Source of the DNA: Bathynomus jamesi
Taxonomy: Eukaryota > Arthropoda > Malacostraca > Isopoda > Cirolanidae
Assembly: GCA_023014485.1 (NCBI GenBank)
Contig: JAJOZX010002352.1
Location: 186,001-250,000, forward strand
Length of the DNA stretch: 64,000 bases
Reading direction: 5' to 3'
Part shown: piece after piece, positions 12,600-24,528 of the stretch
Layout of the letters: each line of letters starts with the position of its first letter
How positions within the stretch are numbered: position 1 is the first letter of the stretch
Position numbers and translations under genes: made by a program
Notes under the pieces: generated by a model
Databases searched by the model: none
What the model was told of the DNA's origin: nothing
What the model saw: the letters and a program-made list of their open reading frames with translations, nothing else

Positions 12600-12890
12600 G
12601 GTACCGTAACGGCGTTTCGCCAGAAAAAAAGCCCCGTATGTACTAACTTTGAGCGTCTCTCGGTTCGATCAGTTGGACCGCCGCTCGGCAATGCTGAGAC
12701 TCCGCTTGAGTCGTGGTTTGAACCCCGTCTGCCCATCGTTGACGGGGGCAGGGTGTCTTTTCCGTATCTTACGTCGCTTTGAGGCGGCGGGCTGGCCATC
12801 CTTTCCCCCACTCCCGTAAATGACTCTGGCTAAGAGAGCCATGGGTTGGGCCCCTTACCTTTTACCCTTACCCCCTGGGGATATGGGTTA
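12600..12890 (+). mobile_element. tRNA-derived SINE candidate
   Basis: A box A-like GATCAGTTGGACCGCCGCTC and a box B-like GTGGTTTGAACCCCG about 60 bp apart, flanked by a GC-rich body (GAGGCGGCGGGCTGGCCATC). The body ends in CCCCTGGGGATATGGGTTAA. The spacing suits a class II tRNA-type head with a long variable arm. A decayed relative may lie at 4100-4185. No target duplication was resolved. Confidence 0.5.
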
Positions 12891-13038
12891 ATTTGATGTT
12901 ACGTTTTAATACAGTTTTAAAGAAGGGAACCCATTAGTTAAAGTTTTTAAGGTTGAGAATTAACGAAGCAAATGTTTTTAGTGTTTTGGTTATTTTCTTA
13001 GTGATTTCTTGAGCGACACTAAAATGGTGTACATTAAC

Positions 13039-13263
13039 TTAACCCACTAGTGCCCATTGGTAGAATTTCCTACAGCCAAAATTGTTCGTCATTATTGCAT
13101 CACTTTTTCTCGTATTCACGTGATCTTCGGTACGAGTCATTGATATGACGCAGTCTTTTAGATGACTCATACCGAAGATCGCGTGAATACAAGAGAAAGT
13201 AATGCAATGATGACAAACAATTTTGTCGGTAGGAAATTCTACCACTGGGCACTAATGGGTTAA
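13039..13263. mobile_element. TTAA-flanked foldback MITE
   Basis: The 225-bp palindrome begins TTAACCCACTAGTGCCCA and ends TGGGCACTAATGGGTTAA. Nearly the whole sequence folds on itself (TTCACGTGATCTTCGGTACG pairs with its complement near the centre). TTAA at both ends is the piggyBac target signature, so a piggyBac-derived MITE is the likeliest identity. No coding content. Confidence 0.82.
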
Positions 13264-13397
13264 AAGACTTTTTGCAAATTCATTCGTAAAATTAGAGGGT
13301 AAATTTCCATGATTTAAATTAAAGATTTTTAGTGCTTTTATATTTTTTGCCTTTTTTTTTTATCTTTTAAATTTCTATATAGTTTCTTAAATTATTA

Positions 13398-13433
<36 letters not shown>

Positions 13434-15780
13434 ATTATTATAAAGGATTACGGATGGAAAAGGAGGCGAATTCAGTAAAAACAAAATAGTTTCGGGTGCA
13501 TGTAATAATGATAATGATGATTATTATCGATTTCTAATTTCCTATAACGTGTGAAAGCCTTTTTTTTCTAAGTCTCACAGTTTTACTTAGATTTTAATGA
13601 ATGATTAAAAAAAAAAAAAAAAAATCACACACTGGCTTTAGAAATGTATTCCAAAGGTTTTAACCTTAAAAATAAAGAATTATTTATGTGAAGTTATATG
13701 ATAAATGCGGAAGTTTTTTTTAAAATGCAAAAACTTTATAAGGGCGCTGTAATGAATGGCCAATTCTCGGTAACAAACCTTATATGGTATCTTATCAAAG
13801 ATGATCTTTCTTAAAGTACACGATGAATACAAAAATGTATAAAAACGAACGCTATTTTCATTATATTTGACATCGATTTTCTTATTTTTTATTAAACAAG
13901 TTCTGCTTTTAGAAGAATGTTTTGAAAAGAATTGAGTTTTCTAAGGTACCGATTGTGTCTGGTCTGTTCAACTTTAAATTGCCTGTGAATTTTGGTTCTG
14001 TTTAAACCATTTTTTATGTGAAGTACGAGTATTTGCGTAACAACAATAATAAGAGGAGGTACATCTTCCTCAGGAGCGGGTAAATTTTTATGCAACATTA
14101 TTGATTCTGCAGCTAAAGAATTTTAAATAGTTTTTAGTCCATCGGAAATAATATAATTCGGGCAGTCGTGCGAGTTGGTAGTATATGAACCCCAAATTCT
14201 TTTCCTAGTCTTACGCTAAAGATTTGGGCTAAATTGGCTGAAATAGGAATCTTCTATCGTAAAGTAGTACAAACTCCTTAATTACCTTCCTCCGGGAATA
14301 TTCGGAATAAGTTTTTGTGTTATAATTAGTGATGCAAATGTCATTTTGTTCCGCGTGTCTATAAAAGTCGAATTAAGAGAATCTCCCATGGTGCCAAGAA
14401 CTACGCCTAAATATGGAAATGTCCCGCGAATTTGACGAAATTCAGTTCAGGACGAGGCCCGAATTCTTAAAACTTATCTTCCTACAACTTTCAAATCCTT
14501 TAGGATTAGGTCGATTCCTGGAATGTCATGTCCATAACTTTGTCCTCAAAATCTATCCTACAAATTTTATGCAAATTTGCGCGATTGTAATTAAGATCCA
14601 ATAGTTAGCCCTTCATCGGAAGAGTCTCATGCAGGATGTTTTCATCTAAAATCTCTGATCTTGCAAATGAGTTAAGAGAGAAACTACGGAAGAGGAAGGA
14701 GGATAAATAAGTAACACTTGAAGTCCCTCAATAACAATAATAATAATAACAATAATAACAATAATAACAGTATTATTATTATTATTATTATTAACAGATT
14801 GTCTTTATCTCTCTGTGAAACAGAAAAACAGTAGGGTAGACAGTGCAATAACGGTTTTAATCATTTGTGACATTGCTATTCATGGAATTTGTGTAATGAA
14901 GGCTTATAAGGACTCTGATGCCAGCTGTGTCTCACGCTTAACAAGAACGAGAGAAACAAGGTAGACATTTACGTGTAAGCTCTTTTATTTATCTATATAT
15001 ATATAGATATATAGATAGTGTGTGTGTGTGTGTGTATATATATATATGTATGTATGTGTGTGTTACACGTATATACGTATATAAACTGTACATACGTACG
15101 TACAATTAATATGTTCGTGCGCACGTGTGTATCATACCGTAGCCCATGAAACGGGATCATAACGCATGAATCGCTCCGTCGAGTTCGCGGTAAAAAGTGG
15201 AGGAAAGGTAAAATAAAGACGACAATAAAAGAGACGAAGCTCCAAAGCGGATAATAACTGATTTTCCGCCACTAAATATCCTCGTAAAACATTGCTGAAA
15301 AACAAGTCTCATTCCCCCAATTCAGAGGGGAGAAATGGGATTTTGTTGTCATGGCAAATGGGTTATTGTTTTTATTGGGGGAAGGAAATGATTTTTTTTT
15401 GTAGTTATTTACGTTAAATAATAATTTTTTAATATATTAATAGGAATTAGTATCGCTTTGCATTAAGGAAAGACGTTTTTAATGGTTTACAAATATTTCA
15501 TAATATTGTTATATGAGATGCAAGTATTTGAAGAACTGGACGAGGCGTTTCAGTTAAGAATATTACATTAACTCAAAATGCAGTTAAATAAGTGTGTGCG
15601 CGCAAGTGGGCATAATTGAAGTCAGGTGTATGATAATACAAAGATCTAGTGGGGTAAAAAAATTTTGAGAGGTAATTGCGCCCCTCTCGGTTCCATGGCA
15701 CTAAGGATAGATTAGGTTAAATTAGGTTTGGTTAATATGGATTTAAAAAATATTAAGTAGCTACCTCGCTTTGGCGGAGA
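13264..15780. other. Unannotated AT-rich region with trinucleotide repeats
   Basis: Contains (TTA)n at about 13395-13442, a poly(A) stretch near 13606-13624, ATA/ACA repeats at 14733-14795 and mixed TATA/TGTG repeats at 14995-15065. No supported gene; short ORFs lack recognisable domains. Confidence 0.55.
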
Positions 15781-15783
15781 TGC

Positions 15784-15788
<5 letters not shown>

Positions 15789-15835
<47 letters not shown>

Positions 15836-15870
15836 TGTGTGTGTGTGTGTGCGCGTGCGCGCGCGCGCGC
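15789..15870. repeat. (TG)n with (CG)n end
   Basis: (TG)n with one interruption passes into a GCGCGC run at about 15852-15870, an alternating purine-pyrimidine tract. Confidence 0.95.
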
Positions 15871-16117
15871 GGGGCGCCCTAAAATACTGAACCAATATTG
15901 AAAAATATGTGAAAGTTTGTTTATTCTTTGATAGTTTGTAAACGAAAGCTTTTTTAGTGTAGATTTACTCAATTTGGGGAGGGAACTTTTCTTTGGTTGG
16001 GTACAATCTCCACAAAGATTCTAATTTTTATTTCAAATTGAACTTTTTTTTTTTAATCAAATCATGTTCGGATATATTAGATTGCTTGAAGAGGAAACCT
16101 TTTTGAAGCTTTCTTTG

Positions 16118-16169
<52 letters not shown>

Positions 16170-16174
16170 AGTAA

Positions 16175-16256
<82 letters not shown>
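16118..16256. repeat. (TA)n microsatellite
   Basis: Two (TA)n blocks totalling ~130 bp, split by a short interruption near 16169-16180. Confidence 0.97.
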
Positions 16257-16260
<4 letters not shown>

Positions 16261-16786
16261 GTTTCCAAAAATTGCCCCTAATTTTTATTTGCTCGTTAAT
16301 CGAGGTTTCTTGTTCAGAAAGGTAACAGGTTGGAGATTTTATTCCGCATATACCTATACATTTCCAATCTTTCATTACTTAACTAATAAATATTGTATAT
16401 TAAAACCTTCTTTCACGATTTCGTACTTAGAGAAATAATTTTTCAAAAAATGATGGTTACCAATTACTGTTACCAGTCTTTAAGGAAAGCCGAGCCTTTA
16501 GTCTTCAGCGGAATGGACCCACACCTCCACACACTGCTTGTGAAACTTTCAACTTTTGCGTGGTTAGATAAAAGACATCTATTATACCACTCCTGAGGCA
16601 TTTGAAGACCTAAGACCGAAGTCCATGAGATAATCAACAACGTCCCAGCTGAGTTATGTCCAAAAATTATGTCAAACATTTGTGCAAGTTGAATATTGTT
16701 AGAAAAGAAATGGTAATGACACTGAAAATGTTCTTTAGTTGAAGTTAATAAAGTCCAATGTTTTACGTACCGTCTTTGTGTCTGTA
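16257..16786. other. Unannotated region right of (TA)n
   Basis: Begins with AGGTGTTTCCAAAAATTGCC, which looks like a mariner-type terminal repeat, but no inverted partner was found before the next element. No ORF with a recognised domain. Confidence 0.45.
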
Positions 16787-16988
16787 AGCAAACAACCACG
16801 GGGAAAAGGAAACACAAAGTCCGAGCGCTTTCGTGATATATTCACATTATCAAGGAGGAACAGAAAATATTTCTGTTCCTCCTTGATAATGTGAATATAT
16901 CACGAAAGCGCTCGGACTTTGTGTTTCCTTTTCCCTGTGGTTGTTTGCTTATTAATAAGATCACGTGTTATTTTGTGATTTTAGTGCA
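16787..16988. mobile_element. Foldback element family B (copy 1, complete palindrome)
   Basis: Arms of about 75 bp (AACCACGGGGAAAAGGAAAC ... TTGATAATGTGAATATATCA) form a near-perfect hairpin centred near 16868. Only the right side continues into an asymmetric ~40-bp tail (TAAGATCACGTGTTATTTTG, then TGATTTTAGTGCA) ending in (TA)n. The tail reappears alone at about 17199-17230 and with one arm at 48311-48412. An A-rich GAAAGCGC follows a small stem (GTGA/TCAC), as in families A and C. Confidence 0.85.
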
Positions 16989-17009
16989 TATATATATATA
17001 TATATACAC

Positions 17010-17169
17010 AAACTCAGAATGGTTCCCTGAGAACATTATATGTTAAACACAGACCGTGCATGGAACAAGGAACTCTTCTGGGAAAATTAAATCCACTATA
17101 GTCGGACTATAGTGGATTTAATTTTCCCAGAAGAGTTCCTTGTTCCATGCACGGTCTGTGTTTAACATA
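17010..17169. mobile_element. Foldback element family D (copy 1)
   Basis: A palindrome of about 130 bp centred near 17103: arms contain CAGACCGTGCATGGAACAAG and GAAAATTAAATCCACTATAG. A short asymmetric head AACTCAGAATGGTTCCCTGA precedes it. Related copies are at 29955-30285 and 63300-63564, both with the same head but longer centres. Confidence 0.85.
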
Positions 17170-17185
17170 TATATATATATATATA

Positions 17186-17223
17186 AGCAAACAACCACAG
17201 GGACGCGTGTTATTTTGTGATTT

Positions 17224-17230
<7 letters not shown>
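17186..17230 (+). repeat. Fragment of foldback family B tail
   Basis: AAGCAAACAACCACAGGGAC joined to TGTTATTTTGTGATTTTAGT. This is the outer arm end plus tail of family B with the rest deleted. Confidence 0.75.

Positions 17231-17298
<68 letters not shown>
17231..17298. repeat. (TA)n microsatellite
   Basis: About 68 bp of (TA)n separating the family B fragment from the hAT-like element. Confidence 0.97.
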
Positions 17299-17302
<4 letters not shown>

Positions 17303-17406
17303 GATGTACTGACTAGTCGGCCTCTTCTGCCGGCTATTATTTGCCGACTAACTGGCTTAATTGCTAAATGTTTACTAAATATCTAATTTATTATTATATT
17401 ATGTTA

Positions 17407-17409
<3 letters not shown>

Positions 17410-17467
<58 letters not shown>

Positions 17468-17582
17468 ATAATAATAAATATAAAACATAACCCATTATTT
17501 ATTGGTTGCTCATTTTTGGCTTGCATATGTCGATAATTGCACATACCCAATAACTCAAATTTATTAGCTGTTCTCTTACAAG

Positions 17583-17640
<58 letters not shown>
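17410..17640. repeat. (TTA)n and (TA)n blocks
   Basis: (TTA)n at about 17410-17477 and (TA)n at about 17585-17638. Confidence 0.97.
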
Positions 17641-17642
<2 letters not shown>

Positions 17643-18177
17643 TTTGCAAATGAGAAATATACATCTAATATGAGCTACAAATACAAATATTTTCAACTTT
17701 AAGTCCGAATTAGGTCAAGTTAGCCAAGCTTTAAATTCTTAAGCTTCCCTTACACCTTTAAATTCTTAAGCTTCCCTTAAACCTTTAACATATATAATCC
17801 TCTAACGTATATTATTTTAGGAATTTGCATTAACTTTCATGTATTAACAAATTTTATAACACCCTTTTGTTCTTTCCAGATCTATTAAAATAATAGCCAA
17901 GGTTATATAAAACGATGAATTATAAATTGAATTTGAAATATTTCATTTCAGGATAGGTCCTATAGCTAAGTCCTCTATCAGGACTTTAGTTTGAAATAAT
18001 TATGCATACCATTTCAGACTAAAGTAGTTCAACTTTATTCATTACCGTAGTCATAGTGAAACACTGCGACAAATAATACTCGATAATGGTGAAATAACTG
18101 TTGTCGCCATTGAGGTATGCATTAAATTTATATGAAACCTACCAAGAGCTCTAAATTACATTTACATTACAGATATG

Positions 18178-18268
18178 AGGCGTCCGGAGTAGGAGTGACG
18201 AAGCCGCCATATGCGCGAAAATCTGTTTTCTGTACAGAGCGGCTTCGTCACTCCTACTCCGGACGCCT
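18178..18268. repeat. GC-rich hairpin
   Basis: AGGCGTCCGGAGTAGGAGTG with ACGAAGCCGC pairs with its complement ~25 bp away, giving a ~30-bp stem. Probably a small MITE. No direct repeat was resolved. Confidence 0.8.
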
Positions 18269-18879
18269 TGTGTATTTAAATAGAAATTAATAAGTGTGTA
18301 GTAGCCATGAAATTAAAATACTTTTGTATTAAAATTTGTAGTTGTATTAAAATACTTACCGAAGTAAGCATGAATTCTTATCAATGCCGTACAGAGAACA
18401 TTTAAACGGTAGGTGCTCAAGGCCAAAAAAGAGCACCTCTTTGGGGGTCCAGAATAATTTCACAGTCATGTGGTACTTAAATTTTAAGTGTACATAAAAA
18501 AAACAACATGAAAATTCTAATATGTTGTGTTTATAAGTACTTAAGTGTTGTAAATGGGACACATTTTTCCCATACACATACATAGTGTTATGATGGGGGA
18601 TGCGTTCCTTGTGGCAAATTTTCGGACTCAATAACTTAATTAATAGCTGATAAAAAAGTGTGACCCTCTTGACAGGAAAGTCTCATTTCTTTTTTCACCA
18701 TACTAAGGCAGGATAAAGAAGTTTACTGTATTCATATACATAAAAAGTTACTGAAAGAAGGGCACTTCTGAGTCATGGAGGGAAAAGGGCAGGGGCTCAA
18801 GCTCCTGTGGACCCCCTCTCTGCACGGTCCTGGTTCTTATAGTCGGCCACAATTCGCAGTCGGTACATCTCTGATATAT

Positions 18880-20479
18880 ATATACACACAGTATATATAA
18901 ATATATGTAGGAAGGAGGGGGCAGGGGCGAGCGCCCGCATAAATCCTTCCCCCCCCCCCTCTCTATAAGAAGGAGAGAGCCAAAATCAAGGTCTCTGAGG
19001 CCCACAATGGCAATTTAGTATTGTTGTTATTGTTTTTTTAATAAATTTTGAAAAGATTGTGTAGTGTGTAAAATGCATGCGTGTGTAGTGGAGAATAGAG
19101 AGGTGTGTGTGTTTGAGAGCATGTTTGACTGCTCACAGGGTAGATGAGACACGGAAAAAGATCAGCTAAAGAGGACAATAACGGGAGAAACGGGAGTCCC
19201 AGCACTTCCTGTCTCCCGCTTAATGCCCCCCCCCCCCCCGAGTACTTTCCTGGTTCACTGGTGTCTACAAATCTCCGCCTCCAAAGTGTTTAAGACTGAC
19301 GATTAAGTAGAAATAAAAAGTTCCATTATTTAAATGGAGTACGAGAAAAACTCGAAAATGTTATTATTGGGTTTCAATAACATTAATGTACAACTGTTCA
19401 ATAACATTAATGTACAACTGTTCTGTTGTGGGCTTATATATTGACGGTTTATTGCCTCGTTCAATCCATTTACGCAACCTTTTTCGAAGAAAAACCCGAT
19501 TTGCAGTTCTTGATAAGCTCCCGCTCAATGCTATTTTCATTCCCGTTCGCGGTACGCGAGTGAGGATGCTCGAAATGAACTCTAAATTTGAGGAAAATTT
19601 TCTGGTTTGGAAATGGATAAAAAAAAAAAAGTGACGTAATTGCGGTCTCGAGGAATATTTTCCATAAAAACTTTTTTTTTTAATCGTTAGATATCGAACA
19701 ACGGGGATAAGATTGGATCTATTTGAGATTTGCCTCCTTTGGGAGAGTTTCGCGCGGAGTGGGAAGAAAGCATTGTTCTTTCCTTCATCCTGATATTGAT
19801 GGAATGGACTGCAAACGTATGTGAACTAAATCAGTTCAAGACGGGGGCAAGTGGTATTAACACGACAATCTTGCATGGTTGACTATTTGCTAACCAATCC
19901 AAATGATTATTCGAACTATGCTATGATTCCACTAACCATGTTTATTTTCCTGGTGACATGGTTGCTACAAGCGGAGCATGACTGGATAAACCATTTAAAT
20001 CAGTTGGTAAATGGTTTATCCATGTATTTGTAACAGTATTTTTCGGTGTGGGTTAAAAAACCTGAGAGAAAAAGATAACAAAAAAGCTAAAATATGAAGT
20101 AAAGACTTAAATATTTGGTTTTGTTCTGAATACGTAATTGAAAACGATTTCCTCATTTCTCTGAGCTAAATATTTATGTAGAGACATAGTCGTAGCGCAG
20201 TCTCAATACGAAATACAGCCATTTTGGCATTCTCGTCCGGTAAAGAGGAGCCTCGCTTACGTAATCTCGCTGAAGTTTGAGAGAGGCTTTCAAAACATTC
20301 AGTTAATTAAGTTTATAATTCGATGATGCGAAGTCGATCAGACTTTCAAAAGTAAATAACCTTTCCTTTTTTTTTAATTAGACGCGAACATCATACATGA
20401 TAGCATCCATTTACACAAATGTTTTGTTTCAATTACGGTTCTATGCCTGAACTCGGTTTGTAATACCTTATAGAATGTG

Positions 20480-20480
<1 letters not shown>
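18880..20480. other. Unannotated region
   Basis: Contains C-runs near 18950 and 19228, a duplicated 24-bp word (TTCAATAACATTAATGTACA) at about 19374-19422 and a 15-bp-stem hairpin at about 19983-20022. No supported gene. Confidence 0.5.

Positions 20481-20482
<2 letters not shown>

Positions 20483-20559
<77 letters not shown>
20483..20559. repeat. (TA)n microsatellite
   Basis: About 76 bp of pure (TA)n. Confidence 0.97.
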
Positions 20560-20561
<2 letters not shown>

Positions 20562-21364
20562 AATGAAATTGTTGGTGAATATCCGAAATATTAATTTTGC
20601 CTCTCTTCATAACCAGAGGATTCTCGCTCTTAACGAGGTCTTTCACTTCTCCGTCTTTTAAGCATCATATTTATGTGTAGTGCACATCTTTGTGTGTGTG
20701 TGTGTGTGTTTCGTTGAACAGAGAAGCGTTTTGGCCTCTGTAAGGTTTCATTCAGCGCTATAGTATGGAATTGAATAACCTTTATTAATAATAAAATATA
20801 AATACAATCGTTTCAATTTACAATGACATGAATAATTTTGAAGCTCCACTATTTATTTAATTTAATTTGGCCCTTAAGCTTTAGACTTCACAGGGCTCTT
20901 AAACTTTTTCCATTTTATCTGTCAGTTTGTTGGTGTTGTTGTTGGTGTTGGTGTTGTTGTTGTTTCGCTTTGTAAAGCGTATAAATACATTTCATTTCAT
21001 TTTATTTAGAATATTTAATAATTTTTATTTATGTAGGTATTGTTCTATTGTATCGATGCAGGTAACGACAAATATACATAAAAACCTACTTCCTATTTTT
21101 TGTTGTTGTCTTTTCATTTGGTTCATGATTAAACTAACTTCGTTAGCCTTTGTAAATTTTATTTCTAATATTATATATATATAAAGGACGTTTGTGGAGA
21201 TAATTCGTATGTGACGACAGGATTTTTGCGCTCAAATTGAAATCTTGGGAAAAAAAAATTAAGAGTTCAAAGAGAGAGATTTTCCCGTTTTAGATCTCGT
21301 CATTATTCACTTTTGTATTTTTTAAATTGTTTACATTTTTTATTTTTAAATGCAGGTATATACT
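20560..21364. other. Unannotated region
   Basis: Contains a short (TG)n at about 20693-20709 and GTTGTTGGTGTTG repeats near 20930-20962. No gene recognised. Confidence 0.5.
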
Positions 21365-21587
<223 letters not shown>

Positions 21588-21590
<3 letters not shown>

Positions 21591-22878
21591 TGATGTAGCG
21601 GATGTCATTTTTTTCACATCCGCGGATGCGGATGAGGATGTTTGATTTCAACATCCGCGGATGCGGATGTCTACATTTTCGTTATTTTTTAGGATATATT
21701 CGAGATGTGTTGTGTTTAACGTATATAATAAGTTATTATATAGAGAGAGCTGTAGCTATAATGTAGTATAATTGATTAATTGTACAATAATTGCTGTACT
21801 TTTCCCTGAACATATAAAATAATAGCAAGCATCTAACTAATATAGAAATCAATTAGTGAATTCGTCTGCAAATAAATTCGTTATATTTTGTTGAGTTTCA
21901 GCCACAATTAGAAACCATAATTGTGTTACCAGGATGCGCGACGTGAACCCAACTCAAATGCACCCCACCGACCTCTTTCCCCCCAACCTCCACCTTATAG
22001 AAAGAGATCTTTAATTAGCTTGATAACTATTTATATTAAGTTTAAAGTTTTATTAGGCATATTTATAAATGAGTAATTAAAAATAAAGTAAACTAAGATG
22101 TTCATCGTTTAATGTTCAAACTTAATTATAGGAAGGTTATGCTTAAGGAACATTAATTTTTCTGCCTTTTCTGCTGCCAGTCTGTTTCTCTTTTCATCAT
22201 ATATTAATCCAGCACTGCTAAATAATCTCTCGCTTGGTACGTTTGTTGGAGGACAGGCTAAATGTTTCCTTGCAAGTTTACTCAAGTATGGATAGATATT
22301 CTGCGTATTTTTCCACCAACTAATAGGATTGTCACATGCAGCCAGGCGTTTTTTCTTGGTGATAGCTCTCGATCATTTTTACTACATCTTTTGACATCGC
22401 GTAGGTCTCGTCATTGCTGCTTGACTCAAGAAACTGAGAGACAGATTCTGTGATAGATTTGCTTGTTGAAGGTGTTGGTTCTGTCACTGAAACTTTTATT
22501 CTTTTGGTGGGTGGCGAAGCGACAGATTCAAGAGATTGAAGCTCTTCAACTGCTTTGCCAAGTGATGATTTAACTCGTTCTAATGTACTAGGTGAAAATA
22601 ACTTAGCTTTGTAACGTGGATCTAAGTAGGTTGCAAGAGAGTAACTTCATACAAGAACAGCCTCTCGTCTTGTCGCTTGCATCACTTTTGCGCACAATGA
22701 ACTAGTTCTATTAATATAGTAGAATTTGATAATTTCCGCTTATTAATGACATTTTATCTCAACGGTCCACATCCGCACGACATCCGCAGTCCAAGGTGCG
22801 GATGCGGGTGCGGATGCGAGAAAATGTGCGGATGTTCCGCAGATGCGGATGCGGATGCGGATGTGACCTACATCACTA
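21588..22878 (-). mobile_element. hAT transposon, internally deleted
   Basis: The left end TAGTGATGTAGCGGATGTC and the complement of the right end TAGTGATGTAGGTCACATCC form inverted termini. Both are followed by runs of the hexamer GCGGAT (ACATCCGCGGATGCGGATG and similar). The 1.29-kb interior carries a minus-strand hAT transposase C-terminus. (TA)n lies on both sides, which hides the 8-bp duplication. Confidence 0.85.
22109..22348 (-). pseudogene. hAT transposase C-terminal dimerisation domain (fragment)
   Basis: The minus-strand frame reads PISWWKNTQNIYPYLSKLAR, then KHLACPPTNVPSERLFSSAG, then LIYDEKRNRLAAEKAEKLMF and ends LKHNLPIIKFEH at a stop (22109-22111). The W(W)..., SER.FS.AG and N.L...EK..LMFLK.N blocks are the hAT C-terminal dimerisation region (Ac/ZBED type). 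Upstream, another frame (SSNDETYAMSKDVVKMIE, about 22355-22430) continues the protein after a frameshift. The catalytic core and BED finger are absent, so this is a dead remnant. Confidence 0.88.
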
Positions 22879-22911
22879 ATATATATATATATATATACTG
22901 TAATATATATA

Positions 22912-22952
22912 ATTTTTTTCCCACGAGACTGTTCTTATGGGACACCCTGTGT
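22912..22952. mobile_element. Fragment of mariner-like MITE end
   Basis: TTCCCACGAGACTGTTCTTA with TGGGACACCCTGT is the reverse complement of the left end of the element at 23427-23760. It was interrupted by the palindromic element starting at 22953. Confidence 0.75.
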
Positions 22953-23389
22953 TAGGGTGACAATAAAAGTCGAAAGTTGGAGTTTTTTATTGGCCATTTG
23001 TTCAATGCAGCTACTGCATGAGGAAACAATGTATTGTAAATATTAGGTCATTCAGATAATATTTAAGGGTGTCTCAAGTGAGGTAAATAATTCTCCTTAT
23101 AACCCAAATTAATTGTTCATTACCTAGTAAAAATAAATTAATATTTTTTTAATTAATGTAAATAAACGTTAGTTTTAGTTCATAAAGTTTAAGTGCAGGC
23201 GTACTCCAATCGTAATAAGTAATTAAAAAAAATATTAATGAATAAGGAGAATTATTTACCTCACTTGAGACACCCTTAAATATTATCTGAATGACCTAAT
23301 ATTTACAGTACATTGTTTCCTCATGTAGTAGCTGCATTGAACAAATGGCCAATAAAAAACTCCAACTTTCGATTTTTATTGTCACCCTA
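22953..23389. mobile_element. Palindromic element with exact 8-bp duplication (hAT-type MITE)
   Basis: TAGGGTGACAATAAAAGTCG... and its complement form inverted arms of about 190 bp that include AATATTTAAGGGTGTCTCAA. The 8-bp direct repeat CCCTGTGT flanks it exactly (22945-22952, 23390-23397). TIR and duplication length suit hAT. No coding capacity. Confidence 0.85.
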
Positions 23390-23426
23390 CCCTGTGTAGG
23401 GTATAATACAACACACACACACACAC

Positions 23427-23760
23427 ACGGTGTCCCATAAGAACAGTCTCGTGGGAAAAAAATGATTTTAATTAAATTTACAAAAGTAATACATTAGAAC
23501 TAAAACAAATGCTCAAATTGATGTCTTGTTTGGGGACCTTTTTTTTTTTGTTGCGGGTAGAATAACAATGGCTAATATGGTTCGAACGAGTTACACTCCT
23601 GAGGAAAAGACCTCCGGAGACCATATTAGCTATTGCGTGTTATTCTACCTGCAACCAAAATAAGACGCCAATGCGAACATTCGTTTTAGTTATATATTAC
23701 TTTCGTAAATTTAACTTAAAATAAATTTTCTTACGAGACCGGACATATGGGGACACCCTG
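23427..23760. mobile_element. Palindromic mariner-like MITE (copy 1)
   Basis: Inverted ends GGTGTCCCATAAGAACAGTC and CCGGACATATGGGGACACCC. Arms contain AATTTACAAAAGTAATACAT, ATTCTACCTGCAACC and a central AGACCTCCGGAG hairpin. A second copy at 34131-34430 shares the same interior. Confidence 0.8.
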
Positions 23761-23990
23761 TATATACATGTATATATCGTATCTCGTATATTTATTGAAG
23801 AAACTGTTTGATGTTGGGAGACTTTCCTTTGTTTTCGTGTCGATGAAAATATGAAAGGAGAAGAAACATTACAATTAAGACGTTTTCTCCAAGTTGAAAA
23901 CATTTGCAAACGGGGTTTCGAGACTTTTATTTCTAATATTGTATTCTTCAAATGTAATATATTTGTTTTATTTCATCATAAAGTTTACTT

Positions 23991-23994
<4 letters not shown>

Positions 23995-24045
<51 letters not shown>

Positions 24046-24046
24046 C
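23995..24046. repeat. (CA)n microsatellite
   Basis: (CA)n with one CC interruption. Its last 8 bp act as the target duplication of the next element. Confidence 0.97.
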
Positions 24047-24233
24047 CAGGGCCGGATTAAGACCTTTAGAGGCCCTAAGCACTTAAAAGATTTTGGTGCC
24101 CCATATATATGTAATTCAAAATATAAACAAAAATAAACCATAAAATAAAATTTTATTTTTTGAAATGAAACAAAACTTACAGTAAGATGGAAAATAATGT
24201 TTATTTTTGTATACTTCCACTTCATTTATATTT

Positions 24234-24522
24234 GAAAAGTTTTCTCCTACTTTTTTTAATTGCAAAGTCTTTGATCAGATCCTCAAAACTAATCTTACGT
24301 AACACATCTGCTTCTATACTTAGTAGAGATAAGGCATCCAGCCTGCCTTGTTGCATAGTTGTTCTGTTGGTATTTTTAATATACTTCAACTGAGAAAATG
24401 AACGCTCAGCTGAGCAATTTGTGACCATTAATGTTAAAAATATACGAAAGGCAATTTCTACATTTGGGAAGGCACACTCAATATTGTCTTCTACAATTAT
24501 TTTATAAAGTTCAGCATGACTG
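24234..24522 (-). pseudogene. hAT transposase C-terminus (ZMYM/TTF-type)
   Basis: The minus-strand frame reads KIIVEDNIECAFPNVEIAF, RIFLTLMVTNCSAERSFSQL, KYIKNTNRTTMQQGRLDALS, LLSIEADVLRKISFEDLIKD. The FPNVEIA.RI.LTL.VTNCS.ERSFS.LK.IK block and R..M...RL..L.LLSIE are typical of the hAT dimerisation region in zinc-finger MYM-type-1-like transposases. The frame stops after KKSRRKLFKYK. Upstream coding sequence is severed at 24529 by the foldback; a few residues (VKTRCSHAE) continue past it on the far side. Most of the transposase is missing. Confidence 0.88.
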
Positions 24523-24528
24523 CATCTT

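Larger units (their letters stand above)
17299..18873. mobile_element. hAT-like non-autonomous element with inserted repeats
   Basis: Inverted termini: the left end reads AGAGATGTACTGACTAGTCG, and the complement of the right end reads AGAGATGTACCGACTGCGAA followed by TTGTGGCCGAC. The interior is ~1.57 kb, holds (TTA)n and (TA)n blocks (17410-17640) and a GC-rich hairpin (18178-18268), and has no intact ORF. A target duplication cannot be read because both flanks are (TA)n. The assignment to hAT rests on the CAGAGATGTA-type terminus and is tentative. Confidence 0.55.

Noticed and set aside
16028..16375. 115-codon IYIYIY frame
   Set aside because: Translation of (TA)n with random flanks.
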